Shown piece after piece: positions 34,278 through 48,312 of a stretch of DNA of 64,000 nt (the stretch's first letter is position 1; every line of letters starts with the position of its first letter). Below the pieces are notes generated by a model, which worked only from the letters and a program-made list of their open reading frames with translations, did not search any database and was not told the DNA's origin. The position numbers and the translations under genes are program-made. This DNA is from Oscheius dolichura (lineage: Eukaryota; Nematoda; Chromadorea; Rhabditida; Rhabditidae). Location of the stretch: assembly GCA_932521035.1 (NCBI GenBank), contig OW051494.1, positions 5,690,001 to 5,754,000 on the forward strand. Direction: 5' to 3'.

Positions 34278-34286
34278 GGTATCTGT
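34278..34286 (+). repeat. right target-site duplication
   Basis: GGTATCTGT, identical to 32887-32895. Confidence 0.85.
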
Positions 34287-34372
34287 ATAACTAGCCATCA
34301 ATAAGCATACTTTATTAGTGTACAAACGAAAAGTAATTTTTATGATAAGAACTGTTTGTAGCGAGGTAGATT

Positions 34373-35587
34373 TTAGTTGGATTGGAACGCGCGTCCACTA
34401 AAGGTCTTCTTTTCTCCCTTGGCTTCCGGCTTTGCTCTGTTTAGTACCTTCAGAAAGTCGTTAGTCTTGGCTCTCATTCGAGAATGCATGTAAGCCTTAA
34501 GTTTGAATTGTGCTGCCTTTGAATAATTTTACTTTGGAGCATTTGATGTGATAGTGAAGATAGTCGCGGAACGAATGGATGAGATCTATTGTGTTATCTT
34601 TGGTTTTCTTATGAGTGTGGCGAGGGAAAAGTACTGAACGCTAATATGTTGCAAAAGAAATAACTGCTTACCAAATGTAATGTAACCGACATTATCGCCG
34701 ACACGAGCTCCTGGCTGATCCCGCAGTTCAAGTGGCGGTTCACCTAATGAATACAGAACTGCAGGTGCCGTCTGGCTGGCTTTTCTACCTTCTCGAAATT
34801 CCTAAATACAACTTTTCGGCAGATGTCTAGAATAATTACTTGGAGGAAAACTTTTCCAATTATGATATCATCAGGATCTTTAAAAATTGTACTAAAAATT
34901 ACGGTAACCCGATCGGCTTTTGCCTCAATATACCTACAATGATAGTACACTTTAGAGAAATCTTAAAACAAACATAGTTTCGTCTTCCCGATAGTTAATA
35001 ACGGCTCTTTTTTGACCTTCTTGTCCTGCTTCTTGAAATTCGAAGTATTTTTCGAACACCGTTGCAAAACAATTACGCTTCAGGGCGGACGCTTTTGATA
35101 CTATAATTTAAAGTGAACATAAATTATTCACACAAAACCTAGTTCTGAATGATCTGTTGGAAGATTGGAAAGGTCGTATACGATGGATACACTGTAGCCC
35201 GATTCCGTGGTTGTTAAATTGTTTCCATATTCCCGACGAAGAAGCTAAGAAAATATATAAATGATACTATATGAAGTAACAAACAGCATCTGCTCCATGC
35301 TCCTGCAGTTCGCGGAAAAATTTCAAAGATATACTTAGCTGAAAAAGGTTTTGCTAAAATCAAGTAAAATATATTATATACGCGAATTTTGGAGCGGTCT
35401 CCATCCGGATTAGACAAATGATAAATTACACCATCGAAATCAGCAAACATTACATCCACAATGTCATGCTTTCCTCTGAAAAGAAACAATGCTTTGACAA
35501 ATAGGTAGCCTACCCTTCTTTTGCGTTTGCAAACTTCAGCTCGAGAAGCTCTGCTATGATGCGATTGTTTTGCTCTAGCAAGATCAT
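34373..35587 (-). CDS. arpc2: Arp2/3 complex subunit 2 (p34-Arc)
   Basis: Starts [20 protein letters not shown] at 35587-35585, after ccttatag, then ataaa. In order: [90 protein letters not shown] region (read [17 protein letters not shown]), [60 protein letters not shown] and [20 protein letters not shown], then [20 protein letters not shown], ending FQSN. This is the full p34 chain, which with ARPC4 forms the core that binds the mother actin filament in branched-actin nucleation. No domain is missing. The 3' end faces the Mutator-like element. Confidence 0.96.
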
Positions 35588-35792
35588 TTTATCTATAAGG
35601 TTTTATTATATATACATAATAATATTTGCAAGGGTATGAAAACATCTAAACTGCCTGACTCCGCTTAGCTGTGAGGTGAATCAGCATAGATTCAGTCTTT
35701 TGCGTACGTACGCAATAGATCAGCAGGAAAATTCGAAGTTTCCTTTTTTTTCAGGCTGGAATTCAAGCTGAAGTCTTAGTGAGCAGCTGAGT

Positions 35793-38730
<2,938 letters not shown>

Positions 38731-38895
38731 CTGCCATTCATACGCTTGTAAATGCCTAATAAATGTGATGTATCAATGTTGATGTGCTTCAATTACCCTT
38801 TGTCCTCTAGTAGTCTTAGCATGGTGTAGGAAAGAAAGGGCTTGCTCCGGGGCGGGTCCTATTGATTTCAACACGACGCATCTCTTCCAATTTGA

Positions 38896-40107
38896 ATGGT
38901 TCGCCTTTCCGAAGCCGCAGTCTACCTCCGCACCAAATCGTCGGTGCATGATGTTAAGAAACTAAATCTCTGGTTTGTCAGCTGAGTTCTCGAATGCATA
39001 GTTTTAGGGGCTGCGACATTGATGATCTCAGCGTGCTCAAGGATGCAAAAAGTCTCGAAGTTCTGTCTCTCAGCGTGAACAAGGTCCAATTCCTGGAGCC
39101 GTTGAAGCATTGCACAAAGCTCAAAGAGCTGTACCTACGAAAAAACCAAATCGAATGCCTCAGTGAGCTGGAACATCTAAAGGTAAAATTGTGTGCTTCT
39201 GTTCTGTCTGTTCACGTTCTTCTATTCCTGGAAAAGACGTAATAACGGGAGTCCGTAATGCATTGCCCCCAAAAAACGGGGCTATTCATGTCATTTCAGG
39301 GGGTGGCCAGTCTGCGGGTGCTCTGGATTGACGAAAACCCTTGCACCGCAATTGGGGAATATCGCTTCAGAGTGGTGAAGATGCTCCCCCAGCTGACGAA
39401 ACTCGACGACAAAAGTATTCGACGGGGCAGTCAGCAATCCGTCCTCTCTTTTCAGTCATAACACAGGACGACTACTTGGAGCCGGAAGAGTCCGTGCCCG
39501 AATGTGAAATGCATGCCTCCTTCTATTCCACCAGAACCTCCAGGGGCAGTGTCCACAACGACCTCATGACGAGGTCTATGTACGGTAGGAAACCAGGGCA
39601 GATGGCGGGGAGAGACTCGTTTAGCCGGGAGGGAGGCCATCGTCGACACTGTCATGCAGCCCCAGATCGCCTCGTTTGTGGACGCGTCGGACGAGGAGCC
39701 GCTCCTCACCTCGAGGACCTTCCCCACGGTCAACGAAGACGACTGGGGCGAGTTCAGGTAGGCGGCCGCCTCCCCTCGAACAAAGGGGGTTCAGTATGGA
39801 CGAAGAGACGCGGCCCTGCTCAATGGAGGGCATCTCCTCCCGGATGTGCATGAGCCTCTACGAGGAGCGGCCCCGTTCCGTCTTCCCGCGGTCGGCCTCC
39901 GCTCCCAGGAGACGAATCAGCTCGCGGCAGCCGTCGAGCAGCCCCCACCGGGTAAGGAGCCCCCTGCCCACCCAGCCACCTCCCTTTCAGCAGCACCGAC
40001 TGGGCAAAATCCTGTCGGCGATATCGGTGTTGATGGACGAGCTGGAGCCGGAGGGCCTTCGCGAGGTCATCGACGAGGCACAGAAGAGAATGAAAAAACA
40101 ACGATAA
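38896..40107 (+). CDS. cfap410: CFAP410/C21orf2-like leucine-rich repeat ciliary protein
   Basis: Begins MVRLSEAAVYLRTKSSVHDV, then after a short intron GCDIDDLSVLKDAKSLEVLS, LSVNKVQFLEPLKHCTKLKE, LYLRKNQIECLSELEHLK and, after an intron of about 120 bp, GVASLRVLWIDENPC with YRFRVVKMLPQLTKLDD. This is the five-repeat LRR plus cap of human CFAP410. A Ser/Arg-rich linker follows, and the last 35 residues (LGKILSAISVLMDELEPEGL, then REVIDEAQKRM) match the conserved CFAP410 C-terminal helices. The protein acts at the base of cilia and in DNA-damage signalling through NEK1. The stop TAA overlaps AATAAA (40106-40111). It begins 166 bp after DHX35 on the same strand but has GC-rich codons, unlike DHX35. 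Confidence 0.87.
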
Positions 40108-40213
40108 TAAAGATTCGATGAAAAGCGTCGAGGGGTCGGGGAGGTCCGAGAGCGGTCGGCCTTCACAACGGCACAATTACGGGCCGGGACTCATTTGAGT
40201 GACCGTCGCGGCC

Positions 40214-41947
40214 ATGGCTATCCGCGCACTTCTTCTGCTCGTCCAGGCTAGTCCATTTCACATTTCCCCGTTTAATTGACCCTGCCCCTCGGTGATGATC
40301 CCCCTCCCCCTCGAGGGGTGGAGTGGAGTGGCTGGGTTGGTTGTCGAGCTCAGGGCCTCAACTTGAAAGTGGTGGCCTTGGCCCCGTGAGCCGGCTCCTG
40401 TAAACAGGGGGAGATGTCATCTATCATGATCGATTAGAGCCGCGACATTTCAGATCTGCTCGATGGGCCTGGGAAAGACCTTGGACAATCGGTTGATAGG
40501 TGAGAAAGGGGTGATAATTCCGACGAGGCCGCTTTCAGGAACACCCTCGGTCTCCTGTGGGCCATCCTCCCTCACGGTCGCCGCCGAAAGTAGCGACGTC
40601 TTCGAAGGACAGGTGGGTGCTGTTCTCCTCCCGCGGCTGACTCCTTCAGGTCTTCATCAAGAGCCATCGCAGCGCGTCGGCCGATTGCCTGTCCCTGTTC
40701 TCCTCCTCCATGAACTCCACCAGCCCCTCTTTCTCCCTGCCCCTCTCCCGGATATCCAGCTGTGGTCTGGAGATGGTCCGAGACGTGAGTCCTCTGCCCC
40801 GTCATCCTCCCATCACTGCCCCCTTCAGAACGAGGCGAAGTCCCTCCGGCTGTCGACGGTCGTCGTTTTCGCCTTCCACCCCGCCTTTGTGACAGCCGGC
40901 GACCGGGCCTTTGCCATCCACTGCGTCTTCCAGCAGTCGGATGTCCGTGTTGAGACCCAATTCGACTCCATCCAGCGAGTCTCCACCTCCTCCTCCAAAA
41001 ACTGTCCTTTTCAGCGATATCAAACCCGTTCCGGTCAACGGAGTCTCGTTTGAAATTCCTTCGGTCGAGATGAAGATTGTCAGTGGCCGGGACGACTCGG
41101 CCACGGCCGCCGAGCAGGTCGAAGTCGGCTCGCCGATCATGTTGGTCTGGAAGTTGCTCGAACCGTCGCGTGAGTCCCGTTTTGCCAGCCGTCCTTGGGG
41201 CGCGTGGCGCTTATTACTTTTGTGGCTGAAACGGGCGAGGTCGAGTCGCGCAATCGCCCTTCTCAAGCAAGGTTGTGGCACTTCAGAACGGGAACATTTC
41301 AGAAATGTTCGGGATTCGAGTCCTGGACTGCGTCGCCTCCGATGGGGACGGCCTCGGCCAGGAGGTCCTCGCCCACGGAGGATGTGCCACAGACGACCAC
41401 CTCCTGTCCCATGTCCGGTCAGTCCTCCCTCCTGCGCCCTCAAATAGACTATCCCAGGTACTCGTCCGGCGACGACCGGGCCTTTTCCGAAGTAACAGCC
41501 TTCAAAATGCCCGATGAGGAGCAGCTCTTCTTCCGGTGTCGCGTGGCTTTCTGCATCCGGCGGACCCCTCGGATCCTGGCGACGGGGGCCATCGCCGAGA
41601 ACTCCTTCTGCCAGCCATCCGTGAGTCATTCCTTCAATTTCCACCCATACTCTGTCCAGACATGCGATGAGCCCCGTTTCCGGAGGGAGACGGCGCTCTT
41701 CGACCAACCGATGGTCCTCATCGGCAGGGGAGTCAACGTCTCCGAGGCCCTGCCTCTAGGTATGTTGCCGCCTCTTCCGCTCTGACCCGTTCCAGTCGCG
41801 ACGGAATCCTTCTCGTCCGTCTGTGTCGGCCAGTTGCTCTTCGGCATTACAGCTTCCTCGGTCGCTACCGTATACACCATAGCGGCAGCCACGGCCCTTC
41901 TTTTGATCTACCAGCGGATCAAGAGAAAGAGAAGTTTTAACTTTTGA
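40214..41947 (+). CDS. ZP-domain membrane protein, cuticlin-like
   Basis: Probable start MAIRALLLLV (signal peptide); the next firm exon is ICSMGLGKTLDNRLIG from about 40454. The ZP domain runs GTPSVSCGPSSLTVAAESSD, VFEGQVFIKSHRSASADCLS, LRLSTVVVFAFHPAFVTAGD, RAFAIHCVF, VGSPIMLVWKL, FGIRVLDCVASDGD, GCATDDHLL, FRCRVAFCIRR and QPSTCDEP, with the paired cysteines of ZP-N and ZP-C. After a linker comes a membrane helix (LLFGITASSVATVYTIAAAT) and a basic tail (YQRIKRKRSFNF), ending at 41947. Nematode proteins of this build polymerise in apical matrix or cuticle. It starts only 107 bp after CFAP410. The exon carrying the leader is uncertain; the ZP domain is not. Confidence 0.88.
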
Positions 41948-42369
41948 CGGTGTCTCCCCTCTCCTCATTGTTATGTTGTGTACAGCGAAACTACTGGTAA
42001 GAAAATAAATATGATATATATTGATGGAAAGAAATGGGATTGTGCTGCCATGCCACCCAGTACTGAGAGTATCTCTGCGTTCAAGTGTTCAATCTGACAG
42101 TAGTTATACATAGAAAATAATTTTTTTTCGATTATTATCTTTTACTTCCGGTGTAGATTCATAAAAACGTACTTCAACCTTTTTTTTCATTCCTAGCCGT
42201 ATTCCAAATAACTCCTTTGCTCAGAAACATTCAGCTCCAGGAAACTTAGAAACTAAACTATGGACGGGTTATATCAAAATCGACTGAAAAAATTGGTAAG
42301 TTTATTTTAAAAGCTACAAGTAGGTCAAAAAAATAGATAAGCAAAATGTACAGACTAAAACGTTACAAG
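41948..42369. other. intergenic between convergent genes
   Basis: About 420 bp. An AATAAA at about 42004 serves the ZP gene. Composition switches from GC- to AT-rich. Confidence 0.4.
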
Positions 42370-43921
42370 CTATATCAAAGAGTGAAACTTGGCGTATTTG
42401 ATTTCTTCTTCAATGATTTGCCGTCTCTCTTTAAGTATTCGAAAAATATCTCCATATGCCTAAAACGAAGAAATTGTTTAAAAAATTAGAAAATCTCACA
42501 TAAAAAATTGCTTCAAAATTCCCAGGAGTTTCTATTGCTGACAATACCAGGAAACAAAGAAGATTGTGGGGTCGAATATACTCATCTTTAGTGTGTTGAA
42601 GTATGGTGTAGCAATTTTCATTCTAAATTTCTTTTCAACACTGTGACTAACAAAGAAATACCCATGAATTATTCTTGTCTAATTTCGATACCAGTCGAAG
42701 GACAACTCCTGCCGCAAGTGAAGGTGGCACTTCGGCAAGTTCTCTCCTACATATCATCAACTCGGCCAGACACTTTGCACAAGCCCAACTCCACCGTCCC
42801 ACCTAGATATTTTATCCAAAACGTAGAGAAAAAATAACTTACGCAAACGATATTGTTTAAAAGGCGCATAAAGAAGGGTAAAGTCGACGGCCATAGGAAA
42901 TAATCTACAGCTCTACATATCTGTGCCAAAGGTTCTACTGATTTTCCATTTCTCACCTTCTTCTCCATAGCGAAAACATTTTTGAGATTATATTCTTCCA
43001 AAAAAGCACACCGGAACCCACTCTGCCGTTCGATTTTGGCAGCAAGGTTTACAGCAGCTACACCGACATCTTCCAAGTCGTTCTGCGTGATATTTTCATT
43101 CTGAAAAGAGCTAAACATACTAGAAACTGAGCCTACCTTTATCAGTGACTGTATGTAGTAGACAGCCAAGTAAAGGACTTCTCGTGGCATTGGCCTTTCA
43201 ACATACAAGTCGTAAATGAAGAGGATCAGTTTTCTATAGGCTACCTCACCACCCAGAGGTGCCCACTCTGCAAGAGTATTAGGAGAAACTGCCTATAAAT
43301 AGCGCTTTATCGAAACTACAGATTGCTACTCAACCTGAATATGAAAGCAATAGGAAGTAATATCGTTATCAAAATCTGGATGTTCAAAATGCTTTGCTGG
43401 CCCATAAGCACCAAGTTCGGCAAAGTCAATGTAGGGAGCTGCAATTGTAGACAGATCTGAAACAATTTGTTCATATTGAGTTTGATAAATAGTACATACC
43501 TAACGAGTCATTGATGCTATCTTGAGAATATTTGTGTGGAGTAGAGGTAGCTCTTTTCGGAACTTCTGAACAAACAGCAATAAAGGAATACAAACTCTGC
43601 ACTAACCATTGCTAACTTTAGGTTTTTCTTCCTTCGCTCCAAGTGAGTCTTTTATCCAATGTATCAGTTTACTTGCCGAGTTTGTTCTTTCGCGAAGGGC
43701 CATCGACTTTCCAGTAGCAGATTCCTGAAGGGCACAAGTGTCTGAGAGAAGGAACGTCACAAAAAGAATTGCTTGATGTTTCAGGAGAGCGCGCAATGCC
43801 AACAAAATTCAACTTTCTTTTCTTCTTGTCTCGATCGAGAGCGTTGCTTCATTTCTCTGGCTCGTTTGCTCTTCCGATTTTGCTTGTCACTAGTTGTACT
43901 TTTACTTGTATTTGTTGTCAT
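42370..43921 (-). CDS. cyclin, class unresolved
   Basis: Starts at 43921-43919 with a very basic N-terminus (MTTNTSKSTTSDKQNRKSKR, then EMKQRSRSRQEEKK). An intron leads to ESATGKSMALRERTNSASKL and later exons. The cyclin-N box contains YRKLILFIYDLYVERPMPRE, VLYLAVYYIQSLIK, DVGVAAVNLAAKIE (matching the LLAAKIEE pattern) and YNLKNVFAMEKKV. The linker LWPSTLPFFMRLLN corresponds to the PTxxxFLxRF step. The second box has WACAKCLAELMICRRELAEV, PPSLAAGVVLRLV. It ends KYAKFHSLI at 42370. The order is that of a two-box cyclin that binds a Cdk. The usual MRAILVDW motif is not evident, so A, B, D or E cannot be assigned. The start codon is 54 bp from that of the divergent CCCH gene. Confidence 0.72.
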
Positions 43922-43975
43922 TTTCTCAATTCAATAATCACAACTAAAGTAAACGTTTTCAGCGTCGCCTCGTCG
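43922..43975. promoter_or_regulatory. 54-bp divergent promoter between cyclin and CCCH genes
   Basis: Only 54 bp separate the two start codons. The plus side has aaacgttttcag, a likely trans-splice acceptor before ATG at 43976. Both promoters must overlap each other or lie inside the partner's transcript. Confidence 0.5.
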
Positions 43976-44879
43976 ATGTTTTCACTAGGTAAGCAGCAAC
44001 TCAAATATTTTAAAAATAGACAGTGAAATAGTAAGATGCGGAAATTCAGAGAATATAGAAATTCCTATCTCTAAGACAGTTACTATTTAGATGCAGTATC
44101 ACCTTCTCCACGCATGATTACAGTCACTCCTCATTCTGTAACTTCTGTCCCGCCGACGAGTCGCTCTAATGTTAGCTGGGAGACAATGACTGACGAAGAA
44201 CGAGAGGAAACTCAGCGCCAGCGAAGGTTTCTTTCATTTTGTATTTATGAAAATTGAAAACGCTCAGAAAGGAACAGGCATTCAAAACTGCTCTATGCGA
44301 TGCGTTCCGGAAATCCGGTACTTGCTCGTATGGCACAGCTTGTCGTTTCGCTCATGGTGAAAATGATCTTCGCTTACCTGCACAACCTCGAGGAAAAGCC
44401 CATCCAAAGTATAAAACTCAACTATGTGATAAATATTCTGCCAATGGACACTGTCCATACGGACCTCGATGCCAATTTATTCACAAGCTAAAGAAGGGCC
44501 TTCCTTTACTAGACTACGAAGTTCTTCTACAACAAGGAAAAATCTCGCCTGCTCGCGATGATGAGGTCACCAACGATGATCACAATTATTACCATCGCCG
44601 TGTTAACCAAACTCCTGAGCGAAAGTTAGTTTTAATTTAATTATTCATTTCGGTATTTTTAGGGGTAAAAATCGAGGAGATAAACTTGAATTGGAAATGG
44701 AGCTTCTTGATAATAAATTCACTAGCACTAGTAGTGATACTTACGGAAAGGTTTACCCCAAGATGCAAGTTATTAACATTGAACGTGCATTACAAATAGC
44801 TGATGAGAAAATGCATCTGGATCCTTTTTATCCCATTCGAGGCATGCCTTATGACTACTGTATTTATTCTAAAATGTAA
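43976..44879 (+). CDS. tandem CCCH zinc-finger RNA-binding protein (TTP/MEX type)
   Basis: Four exons. Exon 1 encodes MFSL; exon 2 a Pro/Thr-rich part ([14 protein letters not shown]); exon 3 the two fingers; exon 4 the tail, ending YDYCIYSKM. Finger 1 is YGT-type [20 protein letters not shown] and finger 2 [20 protein letters not shown], both C-x8-C-x5-C-x3-H, each preceded by the TTP lead-in K-T-A-L-C or YKTQLC. Spacing of 18-20 residues fits the family. Such proteins bind AU- or U-rich 3' UTRs; the nematode members (MEX-5, PIE-1, POS-1, OMA-1) act in germline and early embryo. Which one this is cannot be told. The only gap is the short intron after exon 3, where KL/KG can be split in two ways. 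Confidence 0.9.
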
Positions 44880-45083
44880 TTTTCTTTAACATTATAATTT
44901 ATATTTTATCAGCATTGTAATTTATATTTTATGTCTGTAAATACGGTTTCCAGTTTGACCAATGAATATTTTTCATCACATTTACTGAATTAGTTTTAAA
45001 CCATATTGTTTCACTCAAGTACGTGTATTTCCTCAACGGTTCTTGTAGCAAACGTTGCATTTCCAGGAAGCTGTTTACCCACC

Positions 45084-48000
45084 ATGGGAGACGGACCGTC
45101 TGAGTGTCCAATACAAGTAAGTTTGGTTTTTGTTATTAACAAGGCTGTTTTAACTGGAAGAGCTTTCTGCTGGGGCAATGCCGAATTTTCAAAGATTCTC
45201 ATTTGAAACGGAGTATATCTTTCAATATTGGTGTATTAGGCTGTCATGCTAATTACTCTTCAGGTGTTTTGCCGCATTCGGCCATTGAACAAAACCGAAG
45301 AAAAAAAGCAAGAAAAATTCCTGCCTGTTTTTCTTAATGATCAATCTATTAAACTAGGGGTAAGTTTCCCTTTTATAATTAAGCATTGACAAACGTGTGG
45401 TTACATTAATTTTTCAGGATAAAAATTTTACATATGACAAAGTCCTCAACCCTACCACGACTCAGGAGCAAGTTTACAAAGCCGCTGCCTACCATATAGT
45501 GCAAGATGTTCTTTCCGGTTACAATGGTACTGTTTTCGCTTATGGGCAAACGGCGTCTGGAAAAACACATACTATGGAGGTTAGTAAAATATTTGATTTA
45601 TTATATTTATAAAAATGTCAGGGTGTCTTGGCTGATCCCGCCCTTCAGGGAATAATTCCGCGTATAGTAAAAGATATATTTGATCATATTTTCACCATGG
45701 ATGAAAACCTGCAATTTCACATCAAAGTATCTTTCTACGAAATCTACAATGAGAAAATTAGGGATTTACTTGACCGTAAATTGAAATTTATTATTCCACC
45801 TTTATTTTTTCAGCTGAAAAGGTAAACCTTTCTATTCACGAAGACAAGAACAGGGTCCCTTATGTCAAAGGTGCGACAGAAAGATTTGTGGGATCACCAG
45901 AAGAACTTCTTCAGGCTATTGAAGACGGTAAATCGAATAGACAAGTAGCAGTAACAAGTTCGCTTCGTCCTTATCTTTCATTCATTTTTTGCTTCTAGAT
46001 ATGAACGAACATTCTTCTAGATCTCATTCTGTTTTCCTCATCACAGTAAATCAAGAAAATCAAGAGACTAAGAAACAGCTGAGTGGAAAATTATATCTTG
46101 TAGATTTAGCTGGGTCTGAAAAGGTACTATTGCCCAACGAGAATATCAAATGAAATTTTAGATTTCAAAAACTGGTGCCCAAGGCTCGGTATTGGAAGAA
46201 GCCAAGAATATTAATAAATCTTTGACAGCATTGGGAATAGTCATTTCTGCTTTGGCTGAAGGAACAGTAAACCGTTTTTTTAAAATAGTCAAATGAGGTT
46301 TATAGAAATCGCATGTGCCTTATCGTGATTCCAAACTGACACGAATTCTCCAAGAATCACTTGGTGGAAACTCTAGAACGACAGTTATAATATGTGCTTC
46401 TCCTGCGCGGTCAAATGAAGCAGAAACACGTTCAACCTTAGAATTTGGAAGACGTGCCAAGACTATTAAGAATGTCGTAACTGTTAATGAGGAGTTGACC
46501 GCCGAAGAATGGAAAAGACGATATGAGAAAGAAAAGGAGAAAGTATCAGTCCATTTTATAGATTTTTATGTCTTCATTTAGAACTCACGCCTTCAAGCTA
46601 CGCTACAAGCAGCTCTTTTGGAACTCACACGATGGAGGAATGGAGAAAGAGTACCAGAAGGAGAATGGGTGTCCCTAGAAAGCAGTGCCGCTCTTACGCT
46701 CAGCGAAAGTACCTGCCTGTTTTTCGCTTGGTAATCTCTTTTAGGTGCGTCCACATCCTCAATGGAAAGATCCATGATTGCCCCTGCGCCTCCTATGCTC
46801 ACATCCACATCTGGTCCTATCACCGATGCTGAAAAGAGGAAGTATGAAGAGGAAAGAACTAAGCTGTATCAACAACTCGATGAAAAAGATGATGAGATCC
46901 AAAGGATATCACAGGAAGGAGAATCAATGCGACAACAGGTTTTGCATAATGTTCATAACTATGTTTTTTTGTCAGGTTATTTTATTGGAAGAAGGCTTGG
47001 AAACTATGCGCCGAAACGAAGAGATGATCAGAGAAGAGAACTCTCGCTTCCAAAAGGAAATTGATGATAAGCAAGCGGAGTCGAAAGAGGTAAAAATGCG
47101 ATAGTTATTAATATAATGTTGGTTCAGTTTATAACAGCCTTGGAAGAGCTTGCTGCAAATTTGGAAGAGCGTCAGGCTGAATGCGAGAAAATCAAAAAGG
47201 AGATGGAAAGTCTAATGGAAGATAATTCTGCTCTCGAAGATAGAAGAAATTTGGCTGAAACCCAACTTCATAATCATTTACTCGAATGCGGCCCTAAAAT
47301 TAAAAACTTCAAAGAATCCATTTATAACATCATTCGAGAGTTCAATGTAGTGGAAGTGGTCAGTTGGTTTAAACTAACGCCAGTAGCACCAGCTTTTAAG
47401 GTCGCACAAAATGATCAGCTTCCTGACCATGATCTCATAAGTGCAATAAGAATGGGTTTTGCTAAAATGTTCAGTCAAAACAGTGCTGCTGAAGACGTGA
47501 GTCTAACTAATATTATTTTATTTGATTTTTAGACGACCGCCACAGGGGTTGATTCAGTCCATTGTAAACAGCTCCTTGATAATGCTTCCAAGAAATGCAA
47601 GCCATTGACAGATCGTGTAAATATAGAGTTTGTAGCTGTGAAAAATTTGAAGAATGAATTTATGCGAATTATGCTATCTAAATGTCACGTAAGATTATTC
47701 GATATAGATATAATTCATCATAAATGTAGAGTACACCTGTGGATGAAGGATCCCTTTCTGGCCCAGCACAGCAACAACGCGTTCAGTTCCTTGAAAATAA
47801 TCTCGAAAAAATAACTAAAGTTTATAAGAAGCTGCTGGGCGAAATGGCCGACCTTCGTATGGAACAACCAAAAATGGAAGCCCTCATTCGTAGCCGGGAA
47901 GGCAGAATAACGCTCCTTGAAGGAGCGTTAAAAGAAATCAAAGCTAGAGCTGAAATGGAGAAGAAAAAATATAAATCGGAAGTAGAACAAATCAAAGAAG

Positions 48001-48146
48001 ATTATCGTCGACGTTTAAGGAGGCAGACGCCACACATTGTCAAGCCTATAAGACCTGGACAGGTATTTCTATCACATTTATAAAGATGCTGACGAGTTTA
48101 GATTTATTCAACAACTCACATCGTCCCGACTAAGATACGGCTCTAG
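45084..48146 (+). CDS. unc-116: kinesin-1 heavy chain (conventional kinesin)
   Basis: Starts [11 protein letters not shown] after atttccag plus 17 bp. The motor domain has [31 protein letters not shown]-loop GQTASGKT, switch [13 protein letters not shown], switch [29 protein letters not shown], and [20 protein letters not shown]. The neck linker reads [20 protein letters not shown], typical of kinesin-1. A long coiled-coil stalk follows to about 48.06 kb with short interruptions, and a small C-terminal region with RPGQ. The last intron (donor after GQ) gives a stop at about 48144-48146; reading through gives one at 48083. It walks to microtubule plus ends and carries vesicles through light chains. 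Classed as KIF5 by switch II and neck. Confidence 0.95.
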
Positions 48147-48312
48147 CCCGTTTTTTTTCTAGTTTGTTTTGTGTTTTTTCCTCGCCGTTTTATAATAAAT
48201 AATTCATTTCATTTAACTTTTGTTTCATTATTCATCGGCTTCTGGCCGTAATCCTATTGCTTTTTTAAAGGGTTCTTGTATTATGTTATTTATATACAAT
48301 TTTAGGTATAGT

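Noticed and set aside
42260-42299. Possible plus-strand first exon MDGLYQNRLKKL ending at gtaag
   Set aside because: No plus-strand exon follows; the space is occupied by the 3' end of the cyclin on the minus strand.
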